In this document: in pieces, positions 7,978-16,477 of the stretch
Numbering within the stretch: the first letter of the stretch is position 1
Layout of the letters: every line of letters begins with the position of its first letter
Source of the DNA: Ralstonia insidiosa
GTDB lineage: Bacteria > Pseudomonadota > Gammaproteobacteria > Burkholderiales > Burkholderiaceae
NCBI RefSeq assembly: GCF_008801405.1
Contig: NZ_VZPV01000001.1
Span: forward strand, 310,001 to 374,000
Reading direction: 5' to 3'
DNA: 64,000 bases
Position numbers and translations under genes: made by a program
The notes under the pieces: generated by a model
Seen by the model: only the letters and a program-made list of their open reading frames with translations
What the model was told of the DNA's origin: nothing
The model's database searches: none

Positions 7978-10220
7978 GCGCGCTCTCCGGAGGCTTGCCA
8001 GCGGCGCAGCATCAACGCGTTGGTGACCACGCTCACGCTGGAGAACGCCATCGCCGCGCCGGCAAAGGTGGGGCTGAGCAGGCCGAAGGCGGCCAGCGGA
8101 ATGCCCACCACGTTGTAGATGAAGGCCCAGAACAGGTTCTGGCGAATCTTGGCGACGGTGCGGCGCGAGAGGTCGAGCGCATCGCTCACCAGGCGCGGCT
8201 CGCCACGCATGAGCGTGATGCCGGCGGCCTGCATAGCGACATCCGTGCCGGTGGCCATGGCGATGCCGACGTCGGCCGCAGCCAGCGCGGGCGCATCGTT
8301 GATGCCATCGCCCACCATCGCGACTACGTGGCCGCTCTGCTGCCAGGCTGTCACGCGTGCCGCCTTGTCCTGCGGCAGCACTTGCGCGGCCACTTCGTCG
8401 ATGCCCAGCGCAGCCGCCACCGTGCGTGCGGCGCCCGCGTTGTCGCCCGTCACGAGCGCGGTGCGAACGCCCCGAGCCTGCAGCGCAGCCACTGCCGCCT
8501 TGGCACCGGGCTTCAGCGCATCGCCAAACGCAATCAGGCCACGCAATTGCACGCCACCTTCGCTGCTTTGTGCGAGCCACGAGACGGTGTTGCCTTGCCC
8601 TTCCAACGCATCAGCGCGCGCTTGCAGTGCACCGCGATTGAGCCCGAGCTCATCCATCCAGCGCGCGTTGCCGAGTTGCAGCGACGCACCGTTCACGATG
8701 CCGCGCGTGCCGCGTCCGGCCAGCACTTCGGGCGATTGTGCGGGCGCGATTGTGCGACCTTTCGTGCGGCCTCGCTCAACCGCGTACGCACGCGTGGCAT
8801 GTGCGAGCGGGTGGGTGTTTTCGGCTTGCAGCGCGACGAGCTGATCGAGCAGCGCATCCGCATCCACACCGGGTGCCGCTTCCACCGCCGTCACACGCGG
8901 CTGGCCGACGGTGAGCGTGCCGGTCTTGTCGAAGACGACGAAGTCCACTTGCTGCGCACGCTCCAGTGCCTGTGCATCCGCAATCAGGATGCCGCGCCGC
9001 GCGCCCGCGCCGGTGCCCGCCATGATGGCCGACGGCGTCGCCAGGCCCAATGCACACGGGCAGGCAATCACCAGCACGGCCACCGCATTGACGATGGCCG
9101 TCTCCCACTCTGCCCCGGCGATCGCCCAACCGGCCAGCGTGAGCACCGCCGCCACCAACACCGCCGGCACGAAAATCGCGCTCACGCGGTCCACCAGTTG
9201 CTGGATCGGCGGCTTGGCGGCTTGCGCGTCTTCCACAAGCCGGATGATGCGCGAGAGCATGGTGTCCGCGCCAATGGCCGTGGTGCGCACGAGCAGCACG
9301 CCATCCGTAGCGATGGCACCGGCCGTCACGCGATCGCCTTCGCGCTTGGGCATGGGCAAGCTCTCGCCGGTCAGCATGGATTCATCGACATGGCTGGCGC
9401 CTTCGAGCACCACGGCATCCACGGGGATGCGCTCCCCTGCGCGCACCGACACCACGTCGCCCACACGCACCTTCGCGACGGGCGTGTCACGCAGCGTGCC
9501 ATCAACGCCGCGCACGCGGGCCATGTCCGGACGCAACGCCTGCAGTGCGCGGATGGCTTGCGCCGTCTGGCGCTTGGCGCGCACTTCCAGCCACTTGCCC
9601 AGGCGCACCAGCGTGATGACCACGGCGGCACTCTCGAAGTAGAGATGCGGCATCGCATCCGCACCGGCGCGCCACCACAGCCACAGCGACAGCCCATACG
9701 CCGCAGACGTACCCAGCGCGACCAGCAGATCCATATTGCCGGCACCCGCACGCGCGGCCTTCCAACCCGACTTGTAGAAACGCGCGCCGATCACGAACTG
9801 CACCGGCGTCGCCAGCAGCCATTGCACCCAGGCGGGCAGCATCCAGTCGCTGCCGATCCAGCCGGCGATCATCGGCAGCACCAGCGGCACGGACAGCGCG
9901 GCGGCAATCCACACGGGGCCGGCGCCGTCCCAGAAATCCGTTTCGATGGCGACGGGCGCTGCGGTCTCGTCTGCCGCAACGCGTGCGTCATAGCCGGCGG
10001 CCGTCACGGCAGCGACCAGCGCATCGCCGGTCGCTCCGCCCTGCACGCGGGCCCGCTCGGTGGCGAGGTTCACGCTCGCTTCGGTCACACCAGGCACGGC
10101 ACGCAAGGCACGCTCAACCCGGCCGGCACAGGCGGCACAGGTCATCCCGCTGATATCGAGATCGAGTGAGGCTGGCGTTACGTCGGCTGCAAGGCTGGCG
10201 GCAGTCATGGAAGCGTCCAT
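7974..10220 (-). CDS. copA: Cu(I)-translocating P1B-type ATPase CopA
   Basis: Inner-membrane copper exporter, 748 residues. One N-terminal heavy-metal domain carries GMTCAAC (Cys28, Cys31). The membrane metal motif ACPCALGL places CPC at 387-389, and the phosphorylation site DKTGT places Asp431. [19 protein letters not shown] near the C-terminus is the hinge motif. First gene of a copA-cueR operon, divergent from copZ. The ATG at 10220 or 12 bp further in at 10208 could be used. The divergent promoter immediately upstream fits CueR control. Confidence 0.95.
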   Translation of the reverse strand: MDASMTAASLAADVTPASLDLDISGMTCAACAGRVERALRAVPGVTEASVNLATERARVQGGATGDALVAAVTAAGYDARVAADETAAPVAIETDFWDGAGPVWIAAALSVPLVLPMIAGWIGSDWMLPAWVQWLLATPVQFVIGARFYKSGWKAARAGAGNMDLLVALGTSAAYGLSLWLWWRAGADAMPHLYFESAAVVITLVRLGKWLEVRAKRQTAQAIRALQALRPDMARVRGVDGTLRDTPVAKVRVGDVVSVRAGERIPVDAVVLEGASHVDESMLTGESLPMPKREGDRVTAGAIATDGVLLVRTTAIGADTMLSRIIRLVEDAQAAKPPIQQLVDRVSAIFVPAVLVAAVLTLAGWAIAGAEWETAIVNAVAVLVIACPCALGLATPSAIMAGTGAGARRGILIADAQALERAQQVDFVVFDKTGTLTVGQPRVTAVEAAPGVDADALLDQLVALQAENTHPLAHATRAYAVERGRTKGRTIAPAQSPEVLAGRGTRGIVNGASLQLGNARWMDELGLNRGALQARADALEGQGNTVSWLAQSSEGGVQLRGLIAFGDALKPGAKAAVAALQARGVRTALVTGDNAGAARTVAAALGIDEVAAQVLPQDKAARVTAWQQSGHVVAMVGDGINDAPALAAADVGIAMATGTDVAMQAAGITLMRGEPRLVSDALDLSRRTVAKIRQNLFWAFIYNVVGIPLAAFGLLSPTFAGAAMAFSSVSVVTNALMLRRWQASGERA

Positions 10221-10238
10221 TTCGGGGAAGATGGCATC

Positions 10239-10269
10239 AGCCTAGACCTTCCCATCTTGGCAAGGTCAA
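10239..10269 (-). promoter_or_regulatory. MerR/CueR-type promoter of copA
   Basis: Read on the minus strand: -35 TTGACC, a 19-bp spacer, -10 TAGGCT. The spacer holds the dyad ACCTTGCC-aagat-GGGAAGGT, with one mismatch between arms. The over-long 19-bp spacer with an embedded dyad is the hallmark of MerR-family activated promoters. Transcription would run into copA 20 bp downstream. Confidence 0.8.
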
Positions 10270-10284
10270 GTCCTCATCTTACGC

Positions 10285-10315
10285 TTGCGCTTCCCATGGT
10301 AGGAAGGTTCATACT
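10285..10315 (+). promoter_or_regulatory. MerR/CueR-type promoter of copZ
   Basis: -35 TTGCGC, a 19-bp spacer, -10 CATACT. The spacer contains the dyad CTTCC-catggta-GGAAG. It faces away from the copA promoter 16 bp to the left, giving two independent back-to-back CueR-type promoters rather than one shared operator. Confidence 0.75.
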
Positions 10316-10366
10316 GCGGCCGTAACTTCCTCTCCCCTCTTTTCTTTCGATTCAGGAGCCCGAATC

Positions 10367-10567
10367 ATGACGACGTTTTCTGTGGAAGGTATGAGCTGCG
10401 GCCATTGCGTGTCTGCCGTCACCCGCGCGGTGCAACAGGTGGATGCCGCTGCCAGCGTGCAGGTGGATCTGTCCAAGCAGACTGTGGCCGTGACGAGCGG
10501 TGCCGGTACCGATGCCGTCAAGGCGGCCATCGAGCAAGCCGGCTATCCGGTCAAGGCCATCGCCTGA
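10367..10567 (+). CDS. copZ: Copper chaperone CopZ-like heavy-metal-associated protein
   Basis: A 66-residue single HMA domain (ferredoxin-like fold) that would carry Cu(I) in the cytoplasm and hand it to CopA. The metal site is GMSCGHC at residues 8-14, and the sequence ends right after the last strand (YPVKAIA), the usual size for CopZ. The ATG at 10367 follows CAGGAGCC; a longer in-frame extension upstream would cross the promoter and is rejected. Divergent from copA and preceded by its own CueR-type promoter. Confidence 0.92.
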   Translation: MTTFSVEGMSCGHCVSAVTRAVQQVDAAASVQVDLSKQTVAVTSGAGTDAVKAAIEQAGYPVKAIA

Positions 10568-10581
10568 CCGGCGCAGGCAAC

Positions 10582-10612
10582 AAAAAGGCGTGCCGCAGTG
10601 GCACGCCTTTTT
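10582..10612. terminator. Bidirectional rho-independent terminator between copZ and the ompW-type gene
   Basis: AAAAAGGCGTGCC - GCAGT - GGCACGCCTTTTT: a stem with an 8-bp G+C-rich core and an A-tract/T-tract pair. It lies between convergent genes and can end transcription from either side. Confidence 0.9.
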
Positions 10613-10629
10613 GCTTGCGCTGAACCGGC

Positions 10630-11358
10630 TTAGAAGCGGTAGCCGACGTTCAGGAAGGTCACGATCGGGTTGATCTTGATCTTCGCTTCGCTCTGGATAC
10701 GCGCGCCGTTGATCAGCGTCGTGTCGATCGTCGCCGTGGTCTTCAGCGGGAGATACGACACCGACAGGCCAACGAACCAGTCCTTGGTGATGGCGTAGGT
10801 CGCACCCACGTTCACCACCGGGTTGAGCGAGCTGTCGGTCGACACGCTGCTCGTGCTGCCAGGCGTGCCACGGCCCAGCACCTGGTTCTGGAACGCGCTG
10901 TTGGTGATCTTGGCATCGCTGAACCACGTGTAGTTCAGGCCCAGGCCAACGTACGGGCGCAGCTTGGTATCAGCATTGAAGAAGTACCACTTGGCCAGCA
11001 CGGCCGGGCTCCACTGCTTGGCCGAGCCGATTTCACCGTAGCCCGAGAACGAGCCCGTGCCTTCGATCTTGTGGCGCGGGGGAATGCCACCCACGAGTTC
11101 CACCGCAAAGTTGTCGGTGAAGAAGTGCGTGAAAGCGAGGCCGAGGGTATCGGCTTCCTGGATCTTGGCGCCCGTGCCCGGCTGCGGCTGGTTGATCGGC
11201 GCACCATTGAAGCTCTTCACGAAGAGCGGGTCGCTCGAGCTGTTCGGCATGACGCGGAACCAGCCTGCGCTGACGATGTTGCTGCCGGCAGCCTGTGCGT
11301 GCGCGGCGGTGGCGAGGATCATCCCGGCGGCGGCCGCCAGTGCTTTTTTATAGGCCAT
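10630..11358 (-). CDS. ompW: OmpW-family outer membrane protein
   Basis: A 242-residue outer-membrane beta-barrel (8-stranded OmpW family). A Sec signal peptide, KKALAAAAGMILATAAHAQA, is followed by a mature part with family features: WFRVMPNSSSDP, then TDNFAVELVGGIPPRHKI and the closing IVTFLNVGYRF, which ends in aromatic Phe as outer-membrane barrels do. OmpW proteins form a narrow hydrophobic channel and respond to salt, iron or oxidative stress. Convergent with copZ. A CAAACG dyad lies ~35-55 bp upstream of the start. Confidence 0.93.
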   Translation of the reverse strand: MAYKKALAAAAGMILATAAHAQAAGSNIVSAGWFRVMPNSSSDPLFVKSFNGAPINQPQPGTGAKIQEADTLGLAFTHFFTDNFAVELVGGIPPRHKIEGTGSFSGYGEIGSAKQWSPAVLAKWYFFNADTKLRPYVGLGLNYTWFSDAKITNSAFQNQVLGRGTPGSTSSVSTDSSLNPVVNVGATYAITKDWFVGLSVSYLPLKTTATIDTTLINGARIQSEAKIKINPIVTFLNVGYRF

Positions 11359-11391
11359 CTCTGTACGTGCTCCTGTTGAGACGCATCCAAG

Positions 11392-11414
11392 GCAAACGCA
11401 ATTTGAACGTTTGC
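11392..11414. promoter_or_regulatory. Dyad GCAAACG-N9-CGTTTGC upstream of ompW
   Basis: Perfect 7-bp inverted repeat with a 9-bp spacer (centre-to-centre about 1.5 helix turns), 34 bp upstream of the ompW start on the minus strand. Position and symmetry suggest an operator; the binding protein is unknown. Confidence 0.45.
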
Positions 11415-11562
11415 TGGTGCGTTCTAAGTCTCCTCCCAGGCGGAAGGGATGGCCATTATCCCGTGTGATTGCCCCGGCTAGAACCCTTTTTCTAGAGGTT
11501 TCCTGTTATAAGCGCCACGCCAAACCGGCCTGCGGCGGGCGTCTTCAGCACATGCTCAGTTT

Positions 11563-12564
11563 TTAAACAGGCTTGGCTTTGGACAGCGCCAGCACGCATG
11601 CGGCCAGATCCCACAACGCGCTGCCGACGCTCTTGAACACCACCGGCAACACCGGCGGTGCCTGCGCAAGTGTGTCTTGCGGCGCATCGACACACTGTTG
11701 TAGCGGCCGCACACGCGACCACGGCACCCCCGCCTGCAGCAGATCACCGGCTTCGACTTCCAGGTCGACCAGCGTATCGGCGTAGAGCCGATTGCCCGCT
11801 GCCGCCTGCACGCACAGGCGCGGCGGCAGTTCCGCCATGTCAGGCCGGAACGCGCCAACCGCCGCGATGAAGTGATGTGGGCTCCATGCGTAGCCATCCG
11901 GGTAATCCGGGCCTGCCAGATCGGGCAAGACTGGCTGCGCCGAGGGCGTCGCGGTAACGACTAGCGGCGTTTGCGGGAGCACCGCGCGGGCGGCTTGCGC
12001 CACGCCCGTTGCATCGCCGCCAGCCACTGCTGTGGCATCCATGCCGAGTTGGCGCGCATAAACGACGAGCGCCTCGGCACTGTCCGCCGTGCGCGCGATG
12101 ATGGTCACGCGCCGTGTGCCCAGCCCGAAGCGGAACGCCTCGAGGTGCGCGCGTGCCTGCGCACCGGCGCCAATCAACAGCAAGTCCCCCGCCGGCTCCG
12201 GGGCCAGCAGGCGCGCGGCAAGCAGCGATACGGCTGCGGTGCGGTGAGCAGTCACGGTCGGGCCATCCAGCAGCAGGCGGCGCACGCCGGTCTGCGCATC
12301 CATCACCACCACCTCGCCGTGGATGGCCGGCAGGCTGCGCGCCGGGTTGTGCGGGTGCACGGTGATCATCTTGGTGATCGCGATGTCGGCATTGGATGCG
12401 GGCATCAGCAACAGGCTGCCCGGGCCGGGCACCGGCATCACCAGCCGTGCAGGCGCCTGGGCTTTGCCGGCACGCGCATCGCGCAATACCTGCGCAATGG
12501 CATCGGCCAGCGCGGCGTAAGGCAGGCGGACCGCCGTGGCGGCGGCGTCGAGAGTCTGCAGCAT
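11563..12564 (-). CDS. Ornithine cyclodeaminase / mu-crystallin family reductase (probable 1-pyrroline-2-carboxylate reductase)
   Basis: A 333-residue NAD(P)-dependent enzyme. Family features visible are VMPVPGPGSLLLMPA near residue 43, the HPHNPARSLPAIHGEVVVMD segment, the substrate region DGPTVTAHRTAAVSLLAARL, and the Rossmann motif LLLIGAGAQARAHLEAF. Homologues labelled LhpI reduce pyrroline-2- or piperideine-2-carboxylate to proline or pipecolate; true ornithine cyclodeaminases share the fold, so the reaction is only likely. Downstream of the lysoplasmalogenase gene on the same strand, 48 bp apart, so possibly co-transcribed. Confidence 0.82.
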   Translation of the reverse strand: MLQTLDAAATAVRLPYAALADAIAQVLRDARAGKAQAPARLVMPVPGPGSLLLMPASNADIAITKMITVHPHNPARSLPAIHGEVVVMDAQTGVRRLLLDGPTVTAHRTAAVSLLAARLLAPEPAGDLLLIGAGAQARAHLEAFRFGLGTRRVTIIARTADSAEALVVYARQLGMDATAVAGGDATGVAQAARAVLPQTPLVVTATPSAQPVLPDLAGPDYPDGYAWSPHHFIAAVGAFRPDMAELPPRLCVQAAAGNRLYADTLVDLEVEAGDLLQAGVPWSRVRPLQQCVDAPQDTLAQAPPVLPVVFKSVGSALWDLAACVLALSKAKPV

Positions 12565-12612
12565 CGGAGGCTCCTGCAGCGGATGGAAACGGGGGGATGG
12601 GCCTTGCGCTGA

Positions 12613-13383
12613 TTACGCCGGAACAACCCGGCGCGGCGGCGGTGGCGTGCGGCGCGTCAGCAGCCCAGCGCTGATGAGAAGCTGGGCGCCGGCGTAGCTC
12701 CACCAGATCGCCAGCTCATGGTCGGTGAACGGAAAGACGAACACGCTGATGCCGATCATCGCGTCGGAGGTGGCAAAAGCGATCGCACCCCAAGCCGTGA
12801 GCGGCCCAGGCAAACGCGCCAGCAAGGCCGCACACACCATCGACGACAACACCACCATATAGACAATGACCGGCCCCTTCATCTCGCCCAGGCCAGGCCA
12901 GTACCAGACCAGCATGCCGATGGCCACGCCAATCATGGCCCCGACCCCGAGCAGGCGAAGGGGCGACGACGCCCCGCGCAGCCCGACCAGCACACGCAGG
13001 TAGCACAGGTGCGCCACCAGGAAGCTGCTCAAGCCTGCAATGAACGAGAACCCAAAGCCCGGCAACGCCAGCCACAAATCCCCCAGCGCAGAGAACATCA
13101 TGGCGCCGATCAACCAGCGGCGCTCGCGCGGCACCTCGTGCAACGCCGCGGCGCGCGCCAGCAGCAGCGCCATCAGCATCTTCCACAGCGGCTGCAGAGC
13201 GATGCGGCCGACCAACGGCGTGCCGGGCGGCACTTCCACGGCCACCATGGTCAGCATGCCGCCGTAGGTGACACCCGCGATGGCTGCGGCCACCCACCAC
13301 GCGCGAACCCGCGCCGGCATGCCGTAGCCGCCCGCAAGATGCGCCAGCGGGTGCGCCGGATGCGTGGTGTGTCCTTCAACCAT
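12613..13383 (-). CDS. Lysoplasmalogenase-type YhhN family membrane protein
   Basis: A 256-residue integral membrane protein with about eight hydrophobic segments. The YhhN/TMEM86 family pattern is seen in the run KMLMALLLARAAA, then LIGAMMFSALGDLWLALPG and FIAGLSSFLVAHLCYL. Bacterial and animal members hydrolyse the vinyl-ether bond of lysoplasmalogen; whether this organism makes such lipids is not known, so the substrate is uncertain. The start at 13383 gives an N-terminal His-rich tail, and an internal ATG at 13320 (MPARVRAWW) is an alternative. Confidence 0.85.
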   Translation of the reverse strand: MVEGHTTHPAHPLAHLAGGYGMPARVRAWWVAAAIAGVTYGGMLTMVAVEVPPGTPLVGRIALQPLWKMLMALLLARAAALHEVPRERRWLIGAMMFSALGDLWLALPGFGFSFIAGLSSFLVAHLCYLRVLVGLRGASSPLRLLGVGAMIGVAIGMLVWYWPGLGEMKGPVIVYMVVLSSMVCAALLARLPGPLTAWGAIAFATSDAMIGISVFVFPFTDHELAIWWSYAGAQLLISAGLLTRRTPPPPRRVVPA

Positions 13384-13478
13384 CGTGGTCTCCCGCCCAA
13401 GACAGGCTATTCAACTGCTGCAAAGTGATTGTCGGCTTGCAGCGTGACACGCCGCGCACCCAGGCGCAAGGCGCGAAT

Positions 13479-13955
13479 CTACCCACCAAGGTGGGATAGT
13501 GGCAGCGCACCATCGCGCTTAAGCGCCGTCAGCACGATGTTGGAGCGCACATTGTCCACACCCGGCACGCGCATCAGCTTGCGCATCACAAACTCCGACA
13601 GCGCGGGCAGATCCGGCACCACCACGCGCAGCATGTAATCGGCATCCCCAGCCACCGAATAGCACTCCTGCACGGCATCGAGCAGGCTGATCTCTTCGTG
13701 AAAGCGCTCGACGATGGCATCGCCGTGGTGGGCGAGCTTGACGCTCGCGAACACCGTCACGCCCAGCCCCAGTCCGGTCGGCGACAGCACCACCCGATAG
13801 CCTTCGATCACCCCTTCGGACTCAAGGCGCGCCAGGCGCCGCCCGACCTGGCTGGCCGACAGGTGCACCTGCTCCGAGAGCTGCTGGTGGGTCGCACGGC
13901 CATCGCGCTGAAGTGCTGCTAGCAGGGCCAGATCGAAGTTATCCATGGAAATCAT
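13479..13955 (-). CDS. Lrp/AsnC-family transcriptional regulator, divergent from phhA
   Basis: A 158-residue DNA-binding regulator. N-terminal helix-turn-helix: NFDLALLAALQRDGRATHQQ, LSEQVHLSASQVGRRLARL. The C-terminal RAM ligand domain includes VQECYSVAGDADYMLRVVVP and ends NVRSNIVLTALKRD. ATG at 13955 (MISMDNFD) is preceded by GGAG at a 6-nt distance; the longer in-frame ORF to 14057 overlaps the phhA leader and is rejected. Divergence from the phenylalanine hydroxylase gene suggests control by an aromatic amino acid, in line with known Lrp-type PhhR substitutes in Burkholderiales (inference). Confidence 0.9.
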   Translation of the reverse strand: MISMDNFDLALLAALQRDGRATHQQLSEQVHLSASQVGRRLARLESEGVIEGYRVVLSPTGLGLGVTVFASVKLAHHGDAIVERFHEEISLLDAVQECYSVAGDADYMLRVVVPDLPALSEFVMRKLMRVPGVDNVRSNIVLTALKRDGALPLSHLGG

Positions 13956-13995
13956 GCAAATCTCCTGCGTTGATAGGCAGGATTTTGCATGAAAT

Positions 13996-14030
13996 CCGCA
14001 AACCGCGTGCAATGGAAGCCGGTTTTGCGG
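13996..14030. promoter_or_regulatory. Inverted repeat in the regulator-phhA intergenic region
   Basis: CCGCAAACCG (13996-14005) and CGGTTTTGCGG (14020-14030) form an inverted repeat with one inserted base. A second weaker dyad, GATTT-N6-AAATC, is at 13981-13996. They lie between the two divergent start codons and are the obvious candidates for the Lrp-type regulator's binding sites. Confidence 0.5.
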
Positions 14031-14093
14031 CCAATCCGCGTGGCCTCCCCAATACACTGGCCGGACTCTGATTGGACAAGATCGACATCACAA

Positions 14094-15050
14094 ATGGACA
14101 TCGCAACCACCGCCCCCGACGCTGCCCAAAACGCGGCCCAACATGCGGCACCCACAGGCTTCAACGGCACCCTGACCGACAAACTACGCGAACAATTCGC
14201 CGAGGGCCTGGACGGCCAGACGCTGCGTGCTGATTTCACCATGCAGCAGCCGGTGCACCGCTACACCGCCGCCGACCACGCCACCTGGCGCACCCTGTAC
14301 GACCGCCAGGAAGCCCTGTTGCCGGGCCGCGTGTGCGATGAATTTCTGCAAGGCCTGTCGACCCTGGGCATGAGCCGCGAAGGCGTGCCGTCGTTCGACC
14401 AGCTCAATGAAACGCTGATGCGCGCTACCGGCTGGCAGATCGTTGCCGTGCCGGGCCTGGTGCCGGACGAAGTGTTCTTCGACCACCTGGCCAACCGCCG
14501 CTTCCCCGCCAGCTGGTGGATGCGCCGCCCCGACCAACTCGACTACCTGCAAGAGCCGGACTGCTTCCACGACATCTTCGGCCACGTGCCGCTGCTGATT
14601 AACCCGATCTTTGCCGACTACATGGAAGCCTACGGCAAGGGCGGCCTGAAGGCGGCACGCCTGGGCCAGCTCGACATGCTGGCGCGCTTGTACTGGTACA
14701 CGGTGGAGTTTGGCCTGATCCGCACGCCGGCCGGCCTGCGCATCTACGGCGCAGGCATTGTGTCGAGCAAGAGTGAATCGGTGTACGCGCTGGATTCGGC
14801 CAGCCCGAACCGCATCGGCTTTGATGTGCGCCGCATCATGCGCACGCGCTATCGCATCGACACGTTCCAGAAGACCTACTTCACCATCGACAGCTTCGAG
14901 CAGTTATTCGACGCCACGCGCCCAGACTTCACGCCGCTGTATGAAGAACTCGCCGCGCTGCCGACCATCGGTGCGGGCGATGTCGTGGAGGGCGATCTGG
15001 TGCTGAACGTCGGCAACCGCGAAGGTTGGGCAGACACGGCGGATATTTGA
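14094..15050 (+). CDS. phhA: Phenylalanine 4-monooxygenase
   Basis: Iron- and tetrahydropterin-dependent enzyme converting phenylalanine to tyrosine, 318 residues, bacterial length without the regulatory domain of animal enzymes. The iron ligands are visible: His159 and His164 in [12 protein letters not shown] and Glu205 in WYTVEFGLI. The start ATG at 14094 ([11 protein letters not shown]) leaves a 138-bp gap to the divergent regulator; the longer in-frame ORF from 13989 would run through the operator. phhB, which recycles the pterin cofactor, follows 47 bp downstream, so the two form a functional unit. Confidence 0.96.
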   Translation: MDIATTAPDAAQNAAQHAAPTGFNGTLTDKLREQFAEGLDGQTLRADFTMQQPVHRYTAADHATWRTLYDRQEALLPGRVCDEFLQGLSTLGMSREGVPSFDQLNETLMRATGWQIVAVPGLVPDEVFFDHLANRRFPASWWMRRPDQLDYLQEPDCFHDIFGHVPLLINPIFADYMEAYGKGGLKAARLGQLDMLARLYWYTVEFGLIRTPAGLRIYGAGIVSSKSESVYALDSASPNRIGFDVRRIMRTRYRIDTFQKTYFTIDSFEQLFDATRPDFTPLYEELAALPTIGAGDVVEGDLVLNVGNREGWADTADI

Positions 15051-15097
15051 GCGCTGACTATACTGCGCGCATTCACACCCATATTCCGCAAGACACC

Positions 15098-15403
15098 ATG
15101 ATGCCCACCCTGAACGAAGACCAACGCAAGGCCCTGTTTGCCGAAGTGCCCGGCTGGACACTGCAGAGCGACCGCGACGCGATCCAGAAGACCTTCACCT
15201 TTGCCGACTTCAACGCCGCGTTCGGCTTCATGACGCGCGTGGCGATCAAGGCCGAGCAGATGAATCACCACCCGGAGTGGTTCAACGTATGGAATCGCGT
15301 GGACATCACCTTGTCTACGCATGACGCAAACGGCCTCACGCACCGTGACGCCGATCTCGCGCGCTTCATCGAGCAGGCCGCGAAGAGCACCGGCGCGAAA
15401 TAA
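15098..15403 (+). CDS. phhB: 4a-hydroxytetrahydrobiopterin dehydratase (pterin-4a-carbinolamine dehydratase)
   Basis: A 101-residue DCoH-family enzyme that dehydrates the 4a-hydroxy-pterin released by PhhA so the cofactor can be re-reduced. The active-site pattern is complete: [17 protein letters not shown] (His57, His58) and [13 protein letters not shown] (His75). Starts with a double Met (MMPTLNEDQ) at 15098. Same strand as phhA and 47 bp after it. Confidence 0.95.
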   Translation: MMPTLNEDQRKALFAEVPGWTLQSDRDAIQKTFTFADFNAAFGFMTRVAIKAEQMNHHPEWFNVWNRVDITLSTHDANGLTHRDADLARFIEQAAKSTGAK

Positions 15404-15421
15404 CGCCAGCCGAGTCCCGAG

Positions 15422-15649
15422 CTACGCGCCCACTGCGGCGCGCCACGCCTCAAACGCCGCCCGCGCCTTGTCGCCCAGTTGCTCAGGGGCGATGCGGGTG
15501 GCGCCTTGTACAATCATCAACGCATACGGCTTGGCCAACGCTGACGCCTCGGCACACAGCCGCAATTCCTCGCCCTCGGCGGGCGAACGGGCGCGCCAGA
15601 AGTTGATGGCGGCCTCCAGGTCGGTGATGGTGAGCAGGGCATCGGTCAT
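15422..15649 (-). CDS. DUF3717 family protein
   Basis: A 75-residue cytoplasmic protein of a small Burkholderiales family of unknown function. The family-defining start is LLTITDLEAAINFWRARSPA, followed by ALAKPYALMIVQGATRI. The ATG at 15649 is chosen; the in-frame extension to 15718 has no family similarity that I can see and overlaps the promoter region of the response regulator. Convergent with phhB, 18 bp apart. Confidence 0.75.
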   Translation of the reverse strand: MTDALLTITDLEAAINFWRARSPAEGEELRLCAEASALAKPYALMIVQGATRIAPEQLGDKARAAFEAWRAAVGA

Positions 15650-15753
15650 CCGCGCATTGTAGCGCTGCGCTATGCGTGCGGATTGCCCTTTTCTGTGCGC
15701 TTCCTCGCCCCACTCCATTCCGATTGAAGGACCGCCGCATCCAGGCTCATTCC

Positions 15754-16467
15754 ATGCGCATCCTGCTGATTGAAGACGACCGCGCCATTGCCAGCGGTAT
15801 TCACGCCGGACTCACCCAGGCCGGGCATCGCGTGCACACGGTGCATGACGGTGTGTTTGCCGCCGAGCAGCTCGCCAAACAGACGCACGATCTGGTGATT
15901 CTCGATCTTGGTTTGCCGGGCATCGATGGCATGACGCTACTGTCGCAATTCCGTGCACGCGATCGTGCCACGCCGGTGCTGATTCTCACCGCGCGAGATG
16001 GCCTGCTCGACAAGGTCAACGGCTTGAATGCCGGTGCAGACGATTACCTGCTCAAGCCCTTCGAGATGCTCGAACTGGTGGCTCGCGTGCAGGCATTGCT
16101 GCGCCGGCGTGGGGACCCAACCGAACCGATCGCTCGCCCGGACATTCTGGTTGGCCGGCTGCGCATGAGCGGCAGCGAACGACGCATCTTTGTCGAAGCG
16201 GCACCGCTGGAACTGTCGCCGCGCGAGTTTGCCGTGCTGGAGCTGCTGATGCTCCGGCAGGGTCGCGTGGTCAGCAAGGTGCAGTTGCAGGACCACCTGG
16301 CCAGCTTCGGCCATGCCATTGGTGAAGCCAGCCACGACGTGGTGGGCGATACGGCCATTGAGGTCTACGTGCACCGCGTGCGCCGCAAGATCGAACATTC
16401 CGACGCCGAGATCGTCACCGTGCGCGGCTTCGGTTATCTGCTGCAGGCACGCGGCGCGGCAGCCTAG
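15754..16467 (+). CDS. OmpR/PhoB-family two-component response regulator
   Basis: A 237-residue DNA-binding response regulator. Receiver domain: MRILLIEDDRAIASGIHAGL with acidic pair Asp8/Asp9, phospho-acceptor Asp51 in VILDLGLPGIDGM, and the conserved Lys in DDYLLKPFEML. The C-terminal winged helix includes ELSPREFAVLELLMLRQGRV and ends with VRGFGYLL. The spacing and sequence resemble QseB/TctD/PmrA-type regulators. The partner kinase starts 10 bp downstream, so the pair is one operon. Confidence 0.94.
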   Translation: MRILLIEDDRAIASGIHAGLTQAGHRVHTVHDGVFAAEQLAKQTHDLVILDLGLPGIDGMTLLSQFRARDRATPVLILTARDGLLDKVNGLNAGADDYLLKPFEMLELVARVQALLRRRGDPTEPIARPDILVGRLRMSGSERRIFVEAAPLELSPREFAVLELLMLRQGRVVSKVQLQDHLASFGHAIGEASHDVVGDTAIEVYVHRVRRKIEHSDAEIVTVRGFGYLLQARGAAA

Positions 16468-16477
16468 TCCTCCTCTC

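Noticed and set aside
7995..10169. 724-codon plus-strand open frame across copA
   Set aside because: Low-complexity Arg/His/Ala translation typical of antisense frames; copA itself is certain.
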